Source of the DNA: Gemmatimonadales bacterium
GTDB taxonomy: Bacteria > Gemmatimonadota > Gemmatimonadetes > Gemmatimonadales > GWC2-71-9
Direction of reading: 5' to 3'
Assembly: GCA_025927545.1 (NCBI GenBank)
Contig: JAICLE010000010.1
Span: 1-55,759 of the forward strand
DNA length: 55,759 bases
Shown here: positions 22,537-31,998 of the stretch, one piece after another
How positions within the stretch are numbered: the first letter of the stretch is position 1
How the letters are laid out: each line of letters begins with the position of its first letter
The notes under the pieces: model-generated
Seen by the model: only the letters and a program-made list of their open reading frames with translations
The model's database searches: none
Told to the model about the DNA's origin: nothing
Translations under genes and position numbers: made by a program

Positions 22537-24134
22537 CGGGCGACCTCCTCGCCCCCGGCCAGGGCGGGCGCCGGGGCCGTCGGCAGCACTCGGCCGGTGA
22601 AGCCGATATCCGCATAGGTCAGCCCCGCGAACACCGGCCACCGCTCGCCCAGCAGCTCGAACGCTTCAGCGGCGGTGGAGGGCGCGTCGGCGCTGGGCCC
22701 CGGCCCGGCCAGGACCTCGCCGGCCACCCACCACGCCGGCCGCGCCATGCCGGGCTGCGCCCTGGCCTGGAGATATCGCTGGGTCCGGCGGTCGCGATTC
22801 ACATACGTGCCGTTCTCCTCGGCCATGGTGGTCACGGGGAGCACCAGCTCGGCGTTCCGGAGCCCGTCGGCGAACACGGTCCCCAGGAGGACGACGGCGC
22901 CGGGCGCGGCGGCCAGGGCGGCCTCGTCGGCCGCGTCGAGCTCGGGATCGAGGACGATCACGAGGGCGGCGGAGAGCGCCTGCCGCATCGCCGCTTCCCA
23001 GTGCCGGGTATACCCGAGCAGCTCGGCCCCTGCCAGGTTCGGCGCGCGCTCGCGCCGGAGCGCCAGGTTGGGCACGCCGGCCAGCGGCGCCTCGTCGCCC
23101 AGCGGCACCTGGACCGCGGCGGTCACGTCGAACCGGTCCACCAGCCGCCGGACCAGGCCGAGCGATTCGGTGGAGGCCCGGCCGGAGGCGAGCACCACGG
23201 CCGACCCGGCCGCGCCGCGGAGGAGCTGCTCGAGCCGGGCGAGCGCCGTGTCCCAGTCGGTGGCCACGTGCCGGGCGCCCTCGCGGACGAGCGGCGCCTC
23301 GATCCGGTCGCCGCGGTTCATCCAGCGGTAATTCATGCGGCCATAGTCACAGATGAAGTGGCGGTTGACGTCGAGGTTGGGCCGCGGCCGGAGCCGGACC
23401 ACGATATCGTCGCGGGTGTCGATGTTGATGTTGCAACCCTGGGTGCAGCCGGGGCAGATGCTCGCGGTCTTGTCGAGGTCCCAGGCGCGCGCCTTGTGCA
23501 GGAAGTCCTTCGAGAGGAGCGAGCCGACCGGACAGAGGTCCACCACGTTGCCCGACCAGGGGTGGTCGAGCGACTGCTCCTCGGAGATCCCGATGTACGC
23601 CCGGTCGCCGCGCTCGCTGACATTGATCACGGGATCTTTGGCCACGTCCTCCATGAAGCGGACGCACCGGGTGCAGAGAATGCACCGGTTGGGCACGTAG
23701 AGAATGTCGGGCCCGAAGTCCTCGACCGGGTTGTAGCGTTTGGGGTAATCGGCGTACCGGCCGGCCGCGCGGCCTTCCTGGTAGGTGTAGTCCTGAAGCT
23801 CGCACTCGCCGGACTTGTCGCAGATGGGGCAGTCGAGCGGGTGGTTGATCAGCAGGAACTCGAGCACGCTCTCCCGCGCCGCCTTGGCGGCCGGGCTGTC
23901 CACGTGTACGACCTGGCCTTCGGCCACCGCCGTGACGCAGGCGGGCAGGAGCTTGGGCGCCTTCTCCACCTCGACCAGGCACATCCGGCAGGACCCGGGG
24001 CTCGGCAGGGACGGATGATAGCAGTAGTGCGGCACGAGGATGCCGCTCTGCTTGGCGGCCTCGATGATGGTGGTGCCCTTGGGCACGCTGACGGGCATGC
24101 CGTCGATCGTTACGGTGACCAGGTCGTCGGGCAT
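22533..24134 (-). CDS. nuoG: NADH-quinone oxidoreductase subunit G, short form
   Basis: An electron-transfer subunit of complex I, 533 residues. Ligands are visible in order: a [2Fe-2S] set (C-x10-C-x2-C-x13-C near residues 38-68); the His/Cys set of N5 (HPLDCPICDKSGEC); the N4 set (CILCTRC and later CPVGS); and a fourth set C-x2-C-x3-C-x27-C matching the N7 cluster (ICPGCTQGC then FICDYGR). The C-terminal molybdopterin-like domain is much reduced compared with the 780-900-residue forms of Thermus or E. coli. Signature TMAEENGTYVNRDRRTQRY is kept. Confidence 0.94.
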   Translation of the reverse strand: MPDDLVTVTIDGMPVSVPKGTTIIEAAKQSGILVPHYCYHPSLPSPGSCRMCLVEVEKAPKLLPACVTAVAEGQVVHVDSPAAKAARESVLEFLLINHPLDCPICDKSGECELQDYTYQEGRAAGRYADYPKRYNPVEDFGPDILYVPNRCILCTRCVRFMEDVAKDPVINVSERGDRAYIGISEEQSLDHPWSGNVVDLCPVGSLLSKDFLHKARAWDLDKTASICPGCTQGCNINIDTRDDIVVRLRPRPNLDVNRHFICDYGRMNYRWMNRGDRIEAPLVREGARHVATDWDTALARLEQLLRGAAGSAVVLASGRASTESLGLVRRLVDRFDVTAAVQVPLGDEAPLAGVPNLALRRERAPNLAGAELLGYTRHWEAAMRQALSAALVIVLDPELDAADEAALAAAPGAVVLLGTVFADGLRNAELVLPVTTMAEENGTYVNRDRRTQRYLQARAQPGMARPAWWVAGEVLAGPGPSADAPSTAAEAFELLGERWPVFAGLTYADIGFTGRVLPTAPAPALAGGEEVAR

Positions 24135-24176
24135 CTGGCTTCCTTATCAGGCTCCGCGGCGGATCCGGCCGCGTGA

Positions 24177-24325
24177 TTCACCACAGAGGCACCGAGGGCG
24201 CGGAGGGTTCACAGCAGAGGAGAGCTCCGTGGACCCGGACAACACCAACGACTTGATGCTGGCTCCGCTCCCCGGAAGGTTCCTCGTCCCAGGTGCCTCC
24301 GTGCCCTCCGTGCCTCTGTGGTGAA
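24177..24325. repeat. Inverted-repeat element inside the nuo operon
   Basis: The 203-base gap between nuoF and nuoG holds a 149-base element bounded by 28-base inverted repeats (24177-24204 and 24298-24325). The two arms match at 26 of 28 positions and contain the CACAGAGGCAC motif with GAGGGC/CGGAGG purine runs. The interior has no ORF of note. It resembles dispersed palindromic or MITE-like elements, but no copy number can be judged here. Nothing else in this gap was recognised. Confidence 0.7.
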
Positions 24326-24337
24326 CCATGACGAAAC

Positions 24338-25645
24338 TCAAACGGCGGCCAGCGCCGGCTCGCGCGCGCCGGCAATATACGCCTCGAACTCGGACCGGAA
24401 CTTCTGAATGCCGCTCACGACGGGCGCGGCGCAGGAGTCGCTCAGCACGCAGATGGTCTTGCCGGTCATGTTCTCCGCCAGGTCGAGCAGGAGCTGGTAG
24501 TCCTCCGGCTTGCCCTGCCCGGCCAGGATGCGCGCCAGGACGCGGGTGGTCCAGGCCGTGCCCTCCCGGCACTGGGTGCACTGGGCGCAGGACTCGTGGG
24601 CGTAGAACCGGGCCAGCCGCCAGATCTGGTACACCATGTCGGTGGTGTCGTCCATGACGATCATGCCGGCGGAGCCGAGCATGGAGCCCTGCTCGACGAT
24701 TCCCTCGTAGTCGAACAGCGCCGCCTCGGCTTCCTCGCGCGTCATGATCGGCACCGAGCTGCCGCCGGGGATGATCGCCTTGAAGGTGTGGCCCGGCCGC
24801 GGCCCGCCCGCCATGTCGTAAAGGATCTCCCGGACCGGCGTCCCCATGGTGACCTCGTAGTTGCCCGGCCGCTGGATGTGGCCGCAGATCGAGATCAGCT
24901 TGGTTCCCGTGCTCTTCGGGTTCCCGAGGCAGAGCGACTTGTACCAGGCGGCGCCGCGGTTGAGGATGTGCGGCACCGCCGCCAGCGTCTCGACGTTGTT
25001 GATCGTGGTCGGCATCCCGAACAGGCCGGCCACGGCCGGGAACGGCGGCTTGATGCGGGGATTGCCGCGCTTCCCCTCGACCGAGTTCATCATCGCGGTC
25101 TCTTCGCCGCAGATGTAGGCGCCCGCGCCGCGGTGGAGCACCATGTCCACCCGCTTGCCGCTCCCGAACGCGTTCGCGCCGAGCGCGCCGTGGGCGTACG
25201 CCTCCTCGACCGCCGCACTCATCACGGCCCAGGGCTCGGTGAACTCGCCGCGGATGTAGATGTAGCAGCGCTCCGCCCCGATGGCGTACGCCGCGATGGC
25301 ACACCCCTCGATCAGCGCGTGGGGCGTCCACCGCATGATCTCGCGGTCCTTGAACGTCCCGGGCTCCGATTCGTCGGCGTTGCACAGGAGGTAGTGCGGC
25401 TTCACGACCTCCTTGGGCATGAACGACCACTTGAGGCCGGTGGGAAAGCCCGCGCCTCCCCGTCCGCGGAGCCCCGAGGCCTTCACCTCCTCCACGATCG
25501 CCTCGCGCGTCATGCCCAGCGCCTTCCGCAGCGCCTCGTAGCCGCCCCGCTGGACCCAGCCATCGTAGGTCCGGGCCTCGGGGTCGCCGAAGTACCGCGA
25601 GAGCACCACCGTCTCCTTCGGGTGGCTTGGATAGGGATAGCCCAT
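24338..25645 (-). CDS. nuoF: NADH-quinone oxidoreductase subunit F
   Basis: The NADH- and FMN-binding subunit with cluster N3, 435 residues. The glycine-rich NADH/FMN loops are LRGRGGAGFPTGLKW and GAGAYICGEETAMMNSVEG. The cluster ligands are in ESCAQCTQCREGT and a fourth cysteine in TICVLSDSCAAPV. It starts one base into the nuoE stop. It is separated from nuoG by the inverted-repeat element. Confidence 0.96.
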   Translation of the reverse strand: MGYPYPSHPKETVVLSRYFGDPEARTYDGWVQRGGYEALRKALGMTREAIVEEVKASGLRGRGGAGFPTGLKWSFMPKEVVKPHYLLCNADESEPGTFKDREIMRWTPHALIEGCAIAAYAIGAERCYIYIRGEFTEPWAVMSAAVEEAYAHGALGANAFGSGKRVDMVLHRGAGAYICGEETAMMNSVEGKRGNPRIKPPFPAVAGLFGMPTTINNVETLAAVPHILNRGAAWYKSLCLGNPKSTGTKLISICGHIQRPGNYEVTMGTPVREILYDMAGGPRPGHTFKAIIPGGSSVPIMTREEAEAALFDYEGIVEQGSMLGSAGMIVMDDTTDMVYQIWRLARFYAHESCAQCTQCREGTAWTTRVLARILAGQGKPEDYQLLLDLAENMTGKTICVLSDSCAAPVVSGIQKFRSEFEAYIAGAREPALAAV

Positions 25646-26172
25646 TACGGATACCTCTGCAGGATGCCGGGCACCTTGTCCGGGGTCACGTTCTCGATGA
25701 AGTCATCGTCCACGAGGATGGGCGTGGCGAACCCGCACGCCCCGAGGCACTCGACCTCGATCACGGTGAAGCGGCCGTCGGGGCTGGTGGCGCCCAGGTC
25801 GCCGCAGCCGCTGGCCGAGAGCACGGCCTTCACCACGTCTTCGGCGCCGCAGATGTTGCATGGCGTGGTGGTGCAGACCTGGATGAAGTGCCGGCCGACC
25901 GGGTGGGTGTGGTACATGGTGTAGAAGGTCACCACACCCTTTACGTACGCCGGGGTGATCCCGAGCGCCTCCGCCACCTCCCCGATGGCCGGCTCCGAGA
26001 TCCAGCCGCGCACCTCCTGCACCATCCAGAGCGCCGGGAGGAGACACGCCTGCTTCGTGGGGTACAGGGCGAACAGCCGCTCCAGCCGTTCCCGCGCCTC
26101 TCCCACGAACACCGGCTCGTGGGGTACGGTGGTCGCGCTGCCATGGCCCCCGTGGGCGGAGTGTGCGTTCAT
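25645..26172 (-). CDS. nuoE: NADH-quinone oxidoreductase subunit E
   Basis: A thioredoxin-fold [2Fe-2S] subunit (cluster N1a) that partners NuoF, 175 residues. The ligands are in CTTTPCNICG and CLGACGFATP. The start at MNAHSAHGGHG gives a short His/Gly-rich extension before the family core and overlaps the nuoD stop by four bases; the longer open frame is inside nuoD. Confidence 0.95.
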   Translation of the reverse strand: MNAHSAHGGHGSATTVPHEPVFVGEARERLERLFALYPTKQACLLPALWMVQEVRGWISEPAIGEVAEALGITPAYVKGVVTFYTMYHTHPVGRHFIQVCTTTPCNICGAEDVVKAVLSASGCGDLGATSPDGRFTVIEVECLGACGFATPILVDDDFIENVTPDKVPGILQRYP

Positions 26173-27458
26173 CGGTCGACTTCCCCCATGACGATGTCCA
26201 CGCTCGCGTTGATCGCGATGACGTCGGACAGGAGCGCGCCCTCGCACATCCGGGGCAGGCTCGCCAGGTTGATGAACGACGGCGGCCGGATGCGCCAGCG
26301 GACCGGCTTGGCGGTGCCGTCGGAGACGAAATAGTAGCCCAGCTCGCCCTTCGGGTTCTCGATGCCGACGTACGCTTCCCCGGCGGGCGGCTTGATCCCT
26401 TCCATCACCTGCTTGAAGTGGTGGATCATGGATTCCATGTCGCTCATCGCGAGCGCCTTGGGCGGCAGGATGACCCGCGGGTCGTCCACGTTGATCGGCG
26501 CGCCCTCGAGGCGGGCCAGCCGGTCGAGCGCCTGCTCCAGGATCCGGTTGGACTGCCCCATCTCCTCCAGCCGCACGCGGTAGCGGTCGTAGACGTCGCC
26601 ATGCTCGCCGACGGGGACGTCGAAGTCGTAGGTCTCGTAGTCCAGGTACGGCCGGTCCTTCCGGACGTCGTAGTCCACGCCGCTGGCCCGGAGCATGGGG
26701 CCCGAGAGCGAGTAGTTGATGGCCTCCTCGGCCGTCAGCGCGCCCACTCCCTGCGTCCGCCCGATCCAGATCGCGTTCCGGGTGAACATCGTGTCCACTT
26801 CGGACAACGTCTTGGGGAACGTGCGGGTGAACTCGCGCAGACCGGCCGCGAAGCCGTCGGGCACGTCCGCCATGAGGCCGCCCACGCGGGTGACGCTGGT
26901 CGTGAGGCGCGCCCCGGTCCACATCTCCTGCAGGTTGTAGACGCGCTCCCGCTCCTGGAACGACCACAGGAACGGTGTGTAGGCGCCGAGGTCGATGCCG
27001 GTGGTGCCGAGCCAGACCAGGTGGGAGATGATCCGGCTCATCTCGCAGGCGATGACCCGGAGCACCCGGCAGCGCTCGGTCACCTCGATCCCCATGAGCT
27101 TCTCCGCCGCCATGGCCAGGCAGACGTTGTTGGCCATGGGCGAGAGATAGTCCGTGCGGTCGGTGAGCGGGATGATCTGGTTGTACTGGCGGTATTCGCC
27201 GAGCTTCTCGAAGCCGCTGTGCAGATATCCGATGTGCGGGATGCAGCGCTTGACGGTCTCGCCTTCGAGCTCGAGCACCAGCCGGAGCACGCCGTGCGTG
27301 GCCGGGTGCTGCGGGCCGATGTTCACCAGCATCGGCTCCGCGCCGGGCTCGGGCAGCGGCCCGTCGCCGTCCCCGGCGCCGAGGGGCACGCGGAGGGGGC
27401 GGCCCTCGGCGTCGACGCCCGGGGTGGCGAGTGCCATCTCCACGGTCCGCAGGCTCAT
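26169..27458 (-). CDS. nuoD: NADH-quinone oxidoreductase subunit D
   Basis: A 49-kDa-type subunit lining the quinone pocket next to cluster N2, 429 residues. Motifs include NIGPQHPATHGVLRLVLELEG (quinone-binding His region), GYLHSGFEKLGEYR, the central ARLTTSVTRVGGL and C-terminal INASVDIVMGEVDR. The start MSLRTVEMALATPG overlaps nuoC by four bases. The first 45 residues are a variable extension. Confidence 0.96.
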   Translation of the reverse strand: MSLRTVEMALATPGVDAEGRPLRVPLGAGDGDGPLPEPGAEPMLVNIGPQHPATHGVLRLVLELEGETVKRCIPHIGYLHSGFEKLGEYRQYNQIIPLTDRTDYLSPMANNVCLAMAAEKLMGIEVTERCRVLRVIACEMSRIISHLVWLGTTGIDLGAYTPFLWSFQERERVYNLQEMWTGARLTTSVTRVGGLMADVPDGFAAGLREFTRTFPKTLSEVDTMFTRNAIWIGRTQGVGALTAEEAINYSLSGPMLRASGVDYDVRKDRPYLDYETYDFDVPVGEHGDVYDRYRVRLEEMGQSNRILEQALDRLARLEGAPINVDDPRVILPPKALAMSDMESMIHHFKQVMEGIKPPAGEAYVGIENPKGELGYYFVSDGTAKPVRWRIRPPSFINLASLPRMCEGALLSDVIAINASVDIVMGEVDR

Positions 27459-28084
27459 TTCAGGAACCCTCGCTCGCCTCGCGCCAGCCGCGCCCGCATG
27501 TCGGCGGGCAGCTCCTGATACGCCTCGGCGATGGACAACTCTTCCAGGGAATAGTGGGCCTCGGGATTGGCGGCCAGCGCCTGCCGGGTCTGCTCCGACC
27601 GGCTGAAGTGCCCGCGCAGGGGAAAGTTCTTCCGCAGCGGATAGCCCTCGGCGTACGTCTCCCACATGAGGATGCGGCGGAGGTCGGGGTGGCCGGCGAA
27701 GACGATGCCGAACATGTCATAGACCTCGCGCTCGAGCCAGTCGGCGCCGCGCCAGAGATCCCACACCGACCGGACCTCCAGCGGCCCGGCCTGATCGAGC
27801 TCGACCTTGACGCGCAGATCCGCCTTCCGTCCCAGCGAGCGGAGCTGCCACACCACCTGGAGCGGCCGTTCGGGATCCCGGTACTCCACCGCGGTAATAT
27901 CGGTCAAGTAGTTGAACTCCTGGCCGGGTGCATCCTTGAGCCAGGCGAGCACGTCATGCGCCCGCTCGCGATCCACGTGGACGATGGTATCGCCGCACGA
28001 GACCACGTGGCGCGTGATGGCCGCCCCGAATTCGGCGCGCAGCGGCGTAACGGACGGAGACAGCACCGGCGCACGCGCCGTCAT
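27455..28084 (-). CDS. nuoC: NADH-quinone oxidoreductase subunit C
   Basis: A 30-kDa-type subunit of the peripheral arm, 209 residues, encoded separately from nuoD. The signature WLEREVYDMFGIVFAGHPDLRRILM (in parts) and YPLRKNFPL are present. The ATG at 28084 is preceded by GGAGGA at good spacing, so this start is preferred over the longer open frame. Confidence 0.95.
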   Translation of the reverse strand: MTARAPVLSPSVTPLRAEFGAAITRHVVSCGDTIVHVDRERAHDVLAWLKDAPGQEFNYLTDITAVEYRDPERPLQVVWQLRSLGRKADLRVKVELDQAGPLEVRSVWDLWRGADWLEREVYDMFGIVFAGHPDLRRILMWETYAEGYPLRKNFPLRGHFSRSEQTRQALAANPEAHYSLEELSIAEAYQELPADMRARLARGERGFLK

Positions 28085-28111
28085 GCGATCCTCCTCCGGC
28101 GAGCCCCGGTA

Positions 28112-28145
28112 CCGGACAGTCCTCCGCGGGGGCGCCCCTCGGCCG
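28112..28145. repeat. Possible half copy of the 32.0-kb hairpin sequence
   Basis: In the 142-base gap between nuoB and nuoC, a CCGGACA followed by CCTCCGCGGGGG and GCCCCTC-GCCG matches the right half of the hairpin at 32024-32064, with a short deletion and three substitutions. The left arm is missing. GC-rich sequence makes such matches less unlikely, so relatedness is tentative. The rest of the gap shows nothing recognisable. Confidence 0.35.
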
Positions 28146-28226
28146 AAGCCCGGCTCCGAAGCGCACGACCTCCGACACGCACCCACCCCCCCGCCCCGTG
28201 AGGCGCCGAGCATGTAGCCGCGTGCA

Positions 28227-28859
28227 TCACGTAGACCGCGTCTGCGAAACGGAGTTGCCGAACGGCTCGGAGAGCTCGTCCACCCGCTCGGCCGGCAGGA
28301 AGAGCCCCGACGGCCCGACTGGATGCTCCTCCCGGAGCATGTCGTTGTCGATGCTCTCACCCATGATCTTCTTCTGCAGCAGCCGGATCCCGTAGATGAG
28401 CCCCTCGGGCCGAGGGGGGCAGCCCGGAACGTACACATCCACCGGAATGATGGTGTCGATCCCCTGCACCATCGAGTAGTTGTCGAAGATCCCTCCGGTG
28501 GAGGCGCAGGCGCCCATCGAGATGGACCACTTGGGCTGCGGCATCTGGTCCCAGATGCGCCGGATCACCGGCGCCAGCTTGAACGGCAGCCGCCCGGCGC
28601 AGATCAGCACATCCGCCTGCCGAGGCGAGAAGCTCTGGCGCTCCATCCCGAAGCGAGCGATGTCGAACCGGCTGGCGGCCGTCGCCATGTACTCGATGGC
28701 GCAGCAGGCGGTGCCGAACGGCATCGGCCAGAGCGAGTTGCTCCGCGCCCAGTTGGTGAGGAAATCGAGCCGGGTGGTGACCCAGTTCGGCGAGACCGAC
28801 GTGACGGTCGTCCCCGAGTCGGCCCCGCGATATTCGGTGGCGGGATTGGTCAATCCCAT
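28227..28859 (-). CDS. nuoB: NADH-quinone oxidoreductase subunit B
   Basis: This subunit binds cluster N2, the last electron carrier before quinone. The 210-residue protein has the tandem cysteines in [12 protein letters not shown] and further ligands in MGACASTGG and [12 protein letters not shown]. The start [12 protein letters not shown] overlaps the nuoA end by ten bases. A 142-base gap separates it from nuoC, the largest in the operon apart from the nuoG/nuoF element. Confidence 0.96.
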   Translation of the reverse strand: MGLTNPATEYRGADSGTTVTSVSPNWVTTRLDFLTNWARSNSLWPMPFGTACCAIEYMATAASRFDIARFGMERQSFSPRQADVLICAGRLPFKLAPVIRRIWDQMPQPKWSISMGACASTGGIFDNYSMVQGIDTIIPVDVYVPGCPPRPEGLIYGIRLLQKKIMGESIDNDMLREEHPVGPSGLFLPAERVDELSEPFGNSVSQTRST

Positions 28860-29215
28860 TGCAGTGCTCCGCGCTTCCAGATATACACGTACCCCACCGC
28901 GAGAACCGCGATGAAGACGAACATTTCGACGATGAGCAGCCCCGCCATGTCGCCCAACTGGTGGAATGCCACCGCCCACGGGATCATGAACACGGCCTCG
29001 ATGTCGAAAATGATGAACAGCATCGCGACCAGGTAGAACTTGATGGGGAACCGCTCGCGGGCGTCGCCCAGGACCGGCATCCCGGATTCGTAGGGGGCGA
29101 TCTTGGTGGGGGTCCGGCGGTAGGTCGAGAGGAGGTGCGACAGCCCCAGCATCAGGATCGCGTTCGCCACGACGAAGACGATCAGGATCAGGATCGGAAT
29201 GTAGGGCTGAAGCAT
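28850..29215 (-). CDS. nuoA: NADH-quinone oxidoreductase subunit A
   Basis: A small membrane subunit, 121 residues with three helices. The loop between helices 1 and 2 has [21 protein letters not shown], and helix 2 contains [18 protein letters not shown], both typical. It is the first gene of the nuo operon, with a GAGG ribosome site six to nine bases upstream of the ATG. Confidence 0.96.
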   Translation of the reverse strand: MLQPYIPILILIVFVVANAILMLGLSHLLSTYRRTPTKIAPYESGMPVLGDARERFPIKFYLVAMLFIIFDIEAVFMIPWAVAFHQLGDMAGLLIVEMFVFIAVLAVGYVYIWKRGALQWD

Positions 29216-29348
29216 ACGCCTCGGCTTTCGTGAATTTTTTCACTTATCGTGCAGAAGGTAACCGACTTAGGAGGTCAATTCAACCCGCGCCGGATCCGAC
29301 TATATTCCCCGCCCGACGACCCGGGCACGCCCACCATTTCGAGGCTGC
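29216..29348. promoter_or_regulatory. Divergent control region between nuoA and dcd
   Basis: The 133-base region must hold the promoters of the nuo operon (minus) and of dcd and the peptidases (plus). It is the most AT-rich spot nearby. For dcd a TATATT box is at 29301-29306 with a weak TTCAAC 16 bases upstream. For nuoA TTGAAT or TTGACC followed by TACCTT is possible but poor. A small palindrome GTGAATTTTTTCAC at 29230-29243 sits just upstream of the nuoA ribosome site. Promoter assignments are tentative. Confidence 0.4.
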
Positions 29349-29927
29349 ATGACCATCAAGTCCGACCGCTGGATCCGCCGCATGGCCGCGGAGCGCGGGA
29401 TGATCGAGCCGTTCGTGGATGCCCAGGTGCGGCAGACGGATGCGCAGGGCCGGCGGGTCATTTCCTACGGGGTGTCGAGCTACGGCTACGACATGCGGGT
29501 GGCCCCGGAGTTCAAGATCTTCACCAACGTGCTGAGCGCGGTTGTGGACCCCAAGGACTTCGACTCGCGCAGTTTCGTCGAGTTCGACGGCGAGGTCTGC
29601 ATCGTCCCGCCCAACAGCTTTGCTCTGGCCCGCTCGGTGGAGTACTTCCGGATCCCCCGCGAGGTCCTCACCATCTGCGTCGGCAAGAGCACGTACGCGC
29701 GCTGCGGCATCATCACCAACGTGACCCCGTTCGAGCCCGAGTGGGAGGGGCACGTCACGCTCGAGATCAGCAACACCACGCCGCTGCCCGCCCGGATCTA
29801 CGCCAACGAGGGGATCTGCCAGGTCCTCTTCTTCGAGGCGGACGCGGACGACATCTGCGAGACCAGCTACGCCGACAAAGCCGGCAAGTACCAGCGGCAG
29901 ACCGGCGTTACGCTGCCGAAGCTCTAA
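29349..29927 (+). CDS. dcd: dCTP deaminase
   Basis: A cytoplasmic homotrimer that deaminates dCTP to dUTP for thymidylate supply, 192 residues. Family motifs are [17 protein letters not shown], the phosphate-binding [11 protein letters not shown] and the active region [17 protein letters not shown], whose glutamate is the expected catalytic residue. The C-terminal [15 protein letters not shown] closes the active site. It is monocistronic or joined to the peptidase 14 bases downstream. Confidence 0.95.
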   Translation: MTIKSDRWIRRMAAERGMIEPFVDAQVRQTDAQGRRVISYGVSSYGYDMRVAPEFKIFTNVLSAVVDPKDFDSRSFVEFDGEVCIVPPNSFALARSVEYFRIPREVLTICVGKSTYARCGIITNVTPFEPEWEGHVTLEISNTTPLPARIYANEGICQVLFFEADADDICETSYADKAGKYQRQTGVTLPKL

Positions 29928-29941
29928 CCGCCGGGACCTCC

Positions 29942-31960
29942 ATGCGCCATCTCGTGCTGCTCCTCGTGCTGGCCGCGCCTCTGGCCGCCCAGCAGCCGGA
30001 CACGAACGCCCCCACGCAGCATGCGCGGCCGTTGAACCTGCAGCCGGCGCTCAAGCCGCCGGTGGCCGACACCGGCATCTTCAGCCCGGTGCCACTGCCG
30101 CCGCCGAACGCGATCCGGAGTCCCGACGGCGCGCCAGGACCCGGCTACTGGCAGCAGCGGGCCGATTACACGCTCAAGGCCACGCTCGATACCGCCGCCA
30201 AGCGGCTCACGGGGACGGAGCAGATCCGCTACACCAACAACTCGCCCGACACCCTGCGCTTCGTCTGGATGCAGCTCGACCAGAACCTGTTCCGGCCGGG
30301 GAGCGTCGGCTCGCTCCTGTTCCCGGCGGAGAGCCGCTTCGGCGGTGCCGGCTTTCCGGGCGGCTTCGATATCGCGAGCCTCACCCAGACGGCGGCCCCG
30401 GCGCGGCCGGCCGCGCGGCCGGCGAACCGCCGCCGTCCACCTCCCACGGCAGCCGCACCGGCCCCGCTCCGCTTCCGGGTGGACGACACCATGATGTACG
30501 TCGATCTCGCGACGCCGATCCCGCCGGGCGGCAGCACGACGTTCGACCTGGCCTATGCGTTCAACATCCCCGAGCACGGCGCCGACCGGATGGGCCGCGA
30601 CGGCAGCCTCTACGAGATCGCCCAGTGGTATCCGCGGATGGCGGTCTACGACGATGTCCGCGGCTGGAACACCGATCCCTACCTCGGGCAGGGCGAGTTC
30701 TACCTCGAGTACGGCGACATCGACTACGAGGTGACGCTCCCCGCCGGCTACATCGTCGCCGGCAGCGGCACGCTGCAGAACCCCGAGGAGGTCCTGACCG
30801 CCGCGCAGCGGAGCCGCCTCGCGGCCGCGGTGAAGTCGGACAGCACCATGGCCATCGTGACGCCGGAGGAGCTGGCCTCGGGCGCCGCCCGCCCCCGCAC
30901 CGACGGCACGCTCACCTGGCGGTTTCGCGCCCAGCGGGTGCGCGACGTGGCCTGGGCCGCGTCGCCCGAGTACCAGTGGGACGCGTCGGGCTGGGATGGA
31001 ATCCTGGCGCAGGCCTACTATCGCCCGTCGGCGGACGCCACCTGGAAGGACGCGGCGAAGATGAGCCGCTACTCCATCCTCGAGTACAGCACCCGGTGGT
31101 ACCGGTACGCCTACCCGCAGATCTCCGCCGTGGAGGGGCCGGTGTCCGGGATGGAGTATCCCATGGTCGCCATGGAAGCGCGCGGCGACGACCTGCCGGA
31201 TCTGTACAACGTGGTGACCCACGAGATCGGCCACATGTGGTATCCCATGATGGTCGGTTCCAACGAGCGCCGCTACGCGTGGATGGACGAGGGATTCAAT
31301 ACCTTCATCAACACCTTCTCGGAAGAGGACTACTGGAAGCGCGACGACAGCGACGTCCGGCGCCATGAGACCCGGTTCGTCACCTCGCTGGACCAGACGC
31401 CGACGGCGCAGCCGATCATGACCCCCGCCAACCGGTATCGCAACGACGACAATCTGGGCAGCCTGGCCTACGTGAAGCCGTCCATCGTGCTGCTGGCGCT
31501 CAGGAACAAGGTCCTGGGGCCGGAGGTGTTCGACACTGCGTTCCGGGAGTACACCCGCCGCTGGGTCTTCAAGCACCCGCAGCCGGCGGACTTCTTCCGC
31601 ACGATGGAAGAGGTCTCGGGGCGCGACCTCTCCTGGTTCTGGCGCGGGTTCTTCTTCACCACCGCGGCACTCGACCAGAGCGTGGAGACGGTGGGCCCGG
31701 GCCCGGACGGGAGCACGCTGGTCACCCTCCGCAGTCTCGGCGCGGCGGTCATGCCGGTCGAGCTGGCGCTGGCCTTCGCTGACGGCACTCACGAGACGGT
31801 CAAGCTGCCGGTGGAGATCTGGTACGGCGGCAACCGCTACGTCTACCGGGTCGAGCGCGGCAAACAGGTCGTGAGCGCGCGGGTCAACCCCGACGGGCGG
31901 TTCCCCGACGTGGTGCCGTCGAACGATGCCTGGACGGCGACGCCGCGGGCGACGCCGTGA
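29942..31960 (+). CDS. Secreted M1-like zinc metallopeptidase (paralogue 1)
   Basis: The 672-residue protein has a signal peptide, MRHLVLLLVLAAPLAAQ, with probable cleavage after residue 16 or 17, followed by a proline-rich linker. The zinc site is H427-E-I-G-H431 with the third ligand E450 in WMDEGF, exactly the M1 spacing HExxH-x18-E. GMEYP at 403-407 takes the place of the GAMEN exopeptidase motif. An insert rich in Ala/Pro/Arg lies near residue 155. The start was set at 29942 because only this gives a signal peptide; the longer frame overlaps dcd. Substrate unknown. A close paralogue follows. Confidence 0.88.
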   Translation: MRHLVLLLVLAAPLAAQQPDTNAPTQHARPLNLQPALKPPVADTGIFSPVPLPPPNAIRSPDGAPGPGYWQQRADYTLKATLDTAAKRLTGTEQIRYTNNSPDTLRFVWMQLDQNLFRPGSVGSLLFPAESRFGGAGFPGGFDIASLTQTAAPARPAARPANRRRPPPTAAAPAPLRFRVDDTMMYVDLATPIPPGGSTTFDLAYAFNIPEHGADRMGRDGSLYEIAQWYPRMAVYDDVRGWNTDPYLGQGEFYLEYGDIDYEVTLPAGYIVAGSGTLQNPEEVLTAAQRSRLAAAVKSDSTMAIVTPEELASGAARPRTDGTLTWRFRAQRVRDVAWAASPEYQWDASGWDGILAQAYYRPSADATWKDAAKMSRYSILEYSTRWYRYAYPQISAVEGPVSGMEYPMVAMEARGDDLPDLYNVVTHEIGHMWYPMMVGSNERRYAWMDEGFNTFINTFSEEDYWKRDDSDVRRHETRFVTSLDQTPTAQPIMTPANRYRNDDNLGSLAYVKPSIVLLALRNKVLGPEVFDTAFREYTRRWVFKHPQPADFFRTMEEVSGRDLSWFWRGFFFTTAALDQSVETVGPGPDGSTLVTLRSLGAAVMPVELALAFADGTHETVKLPVEIWYGGNRYVYRVERGKQVVSARVNPDGRFPDVVPSNDAWTATPRATP

Positions 31961-31998
31961 TGTTGTCCCGGTAGGATCGGGCACACCCAGGCCGGGCG

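Noticed and set aside
24135-24337. A small unannotated gene in the nuoF-nuoG gap
   Set aside because: The open frames there are short, lack ribosome sites, and consist mainly of the inverted-repeat arms.
29249-29941. Upstream extension of the first M1-like peptidase frame over dcd
   Set aside because: It overlaps the intact dcd gene in another frame, and only the ATG at 29942 gives a signal peptide.
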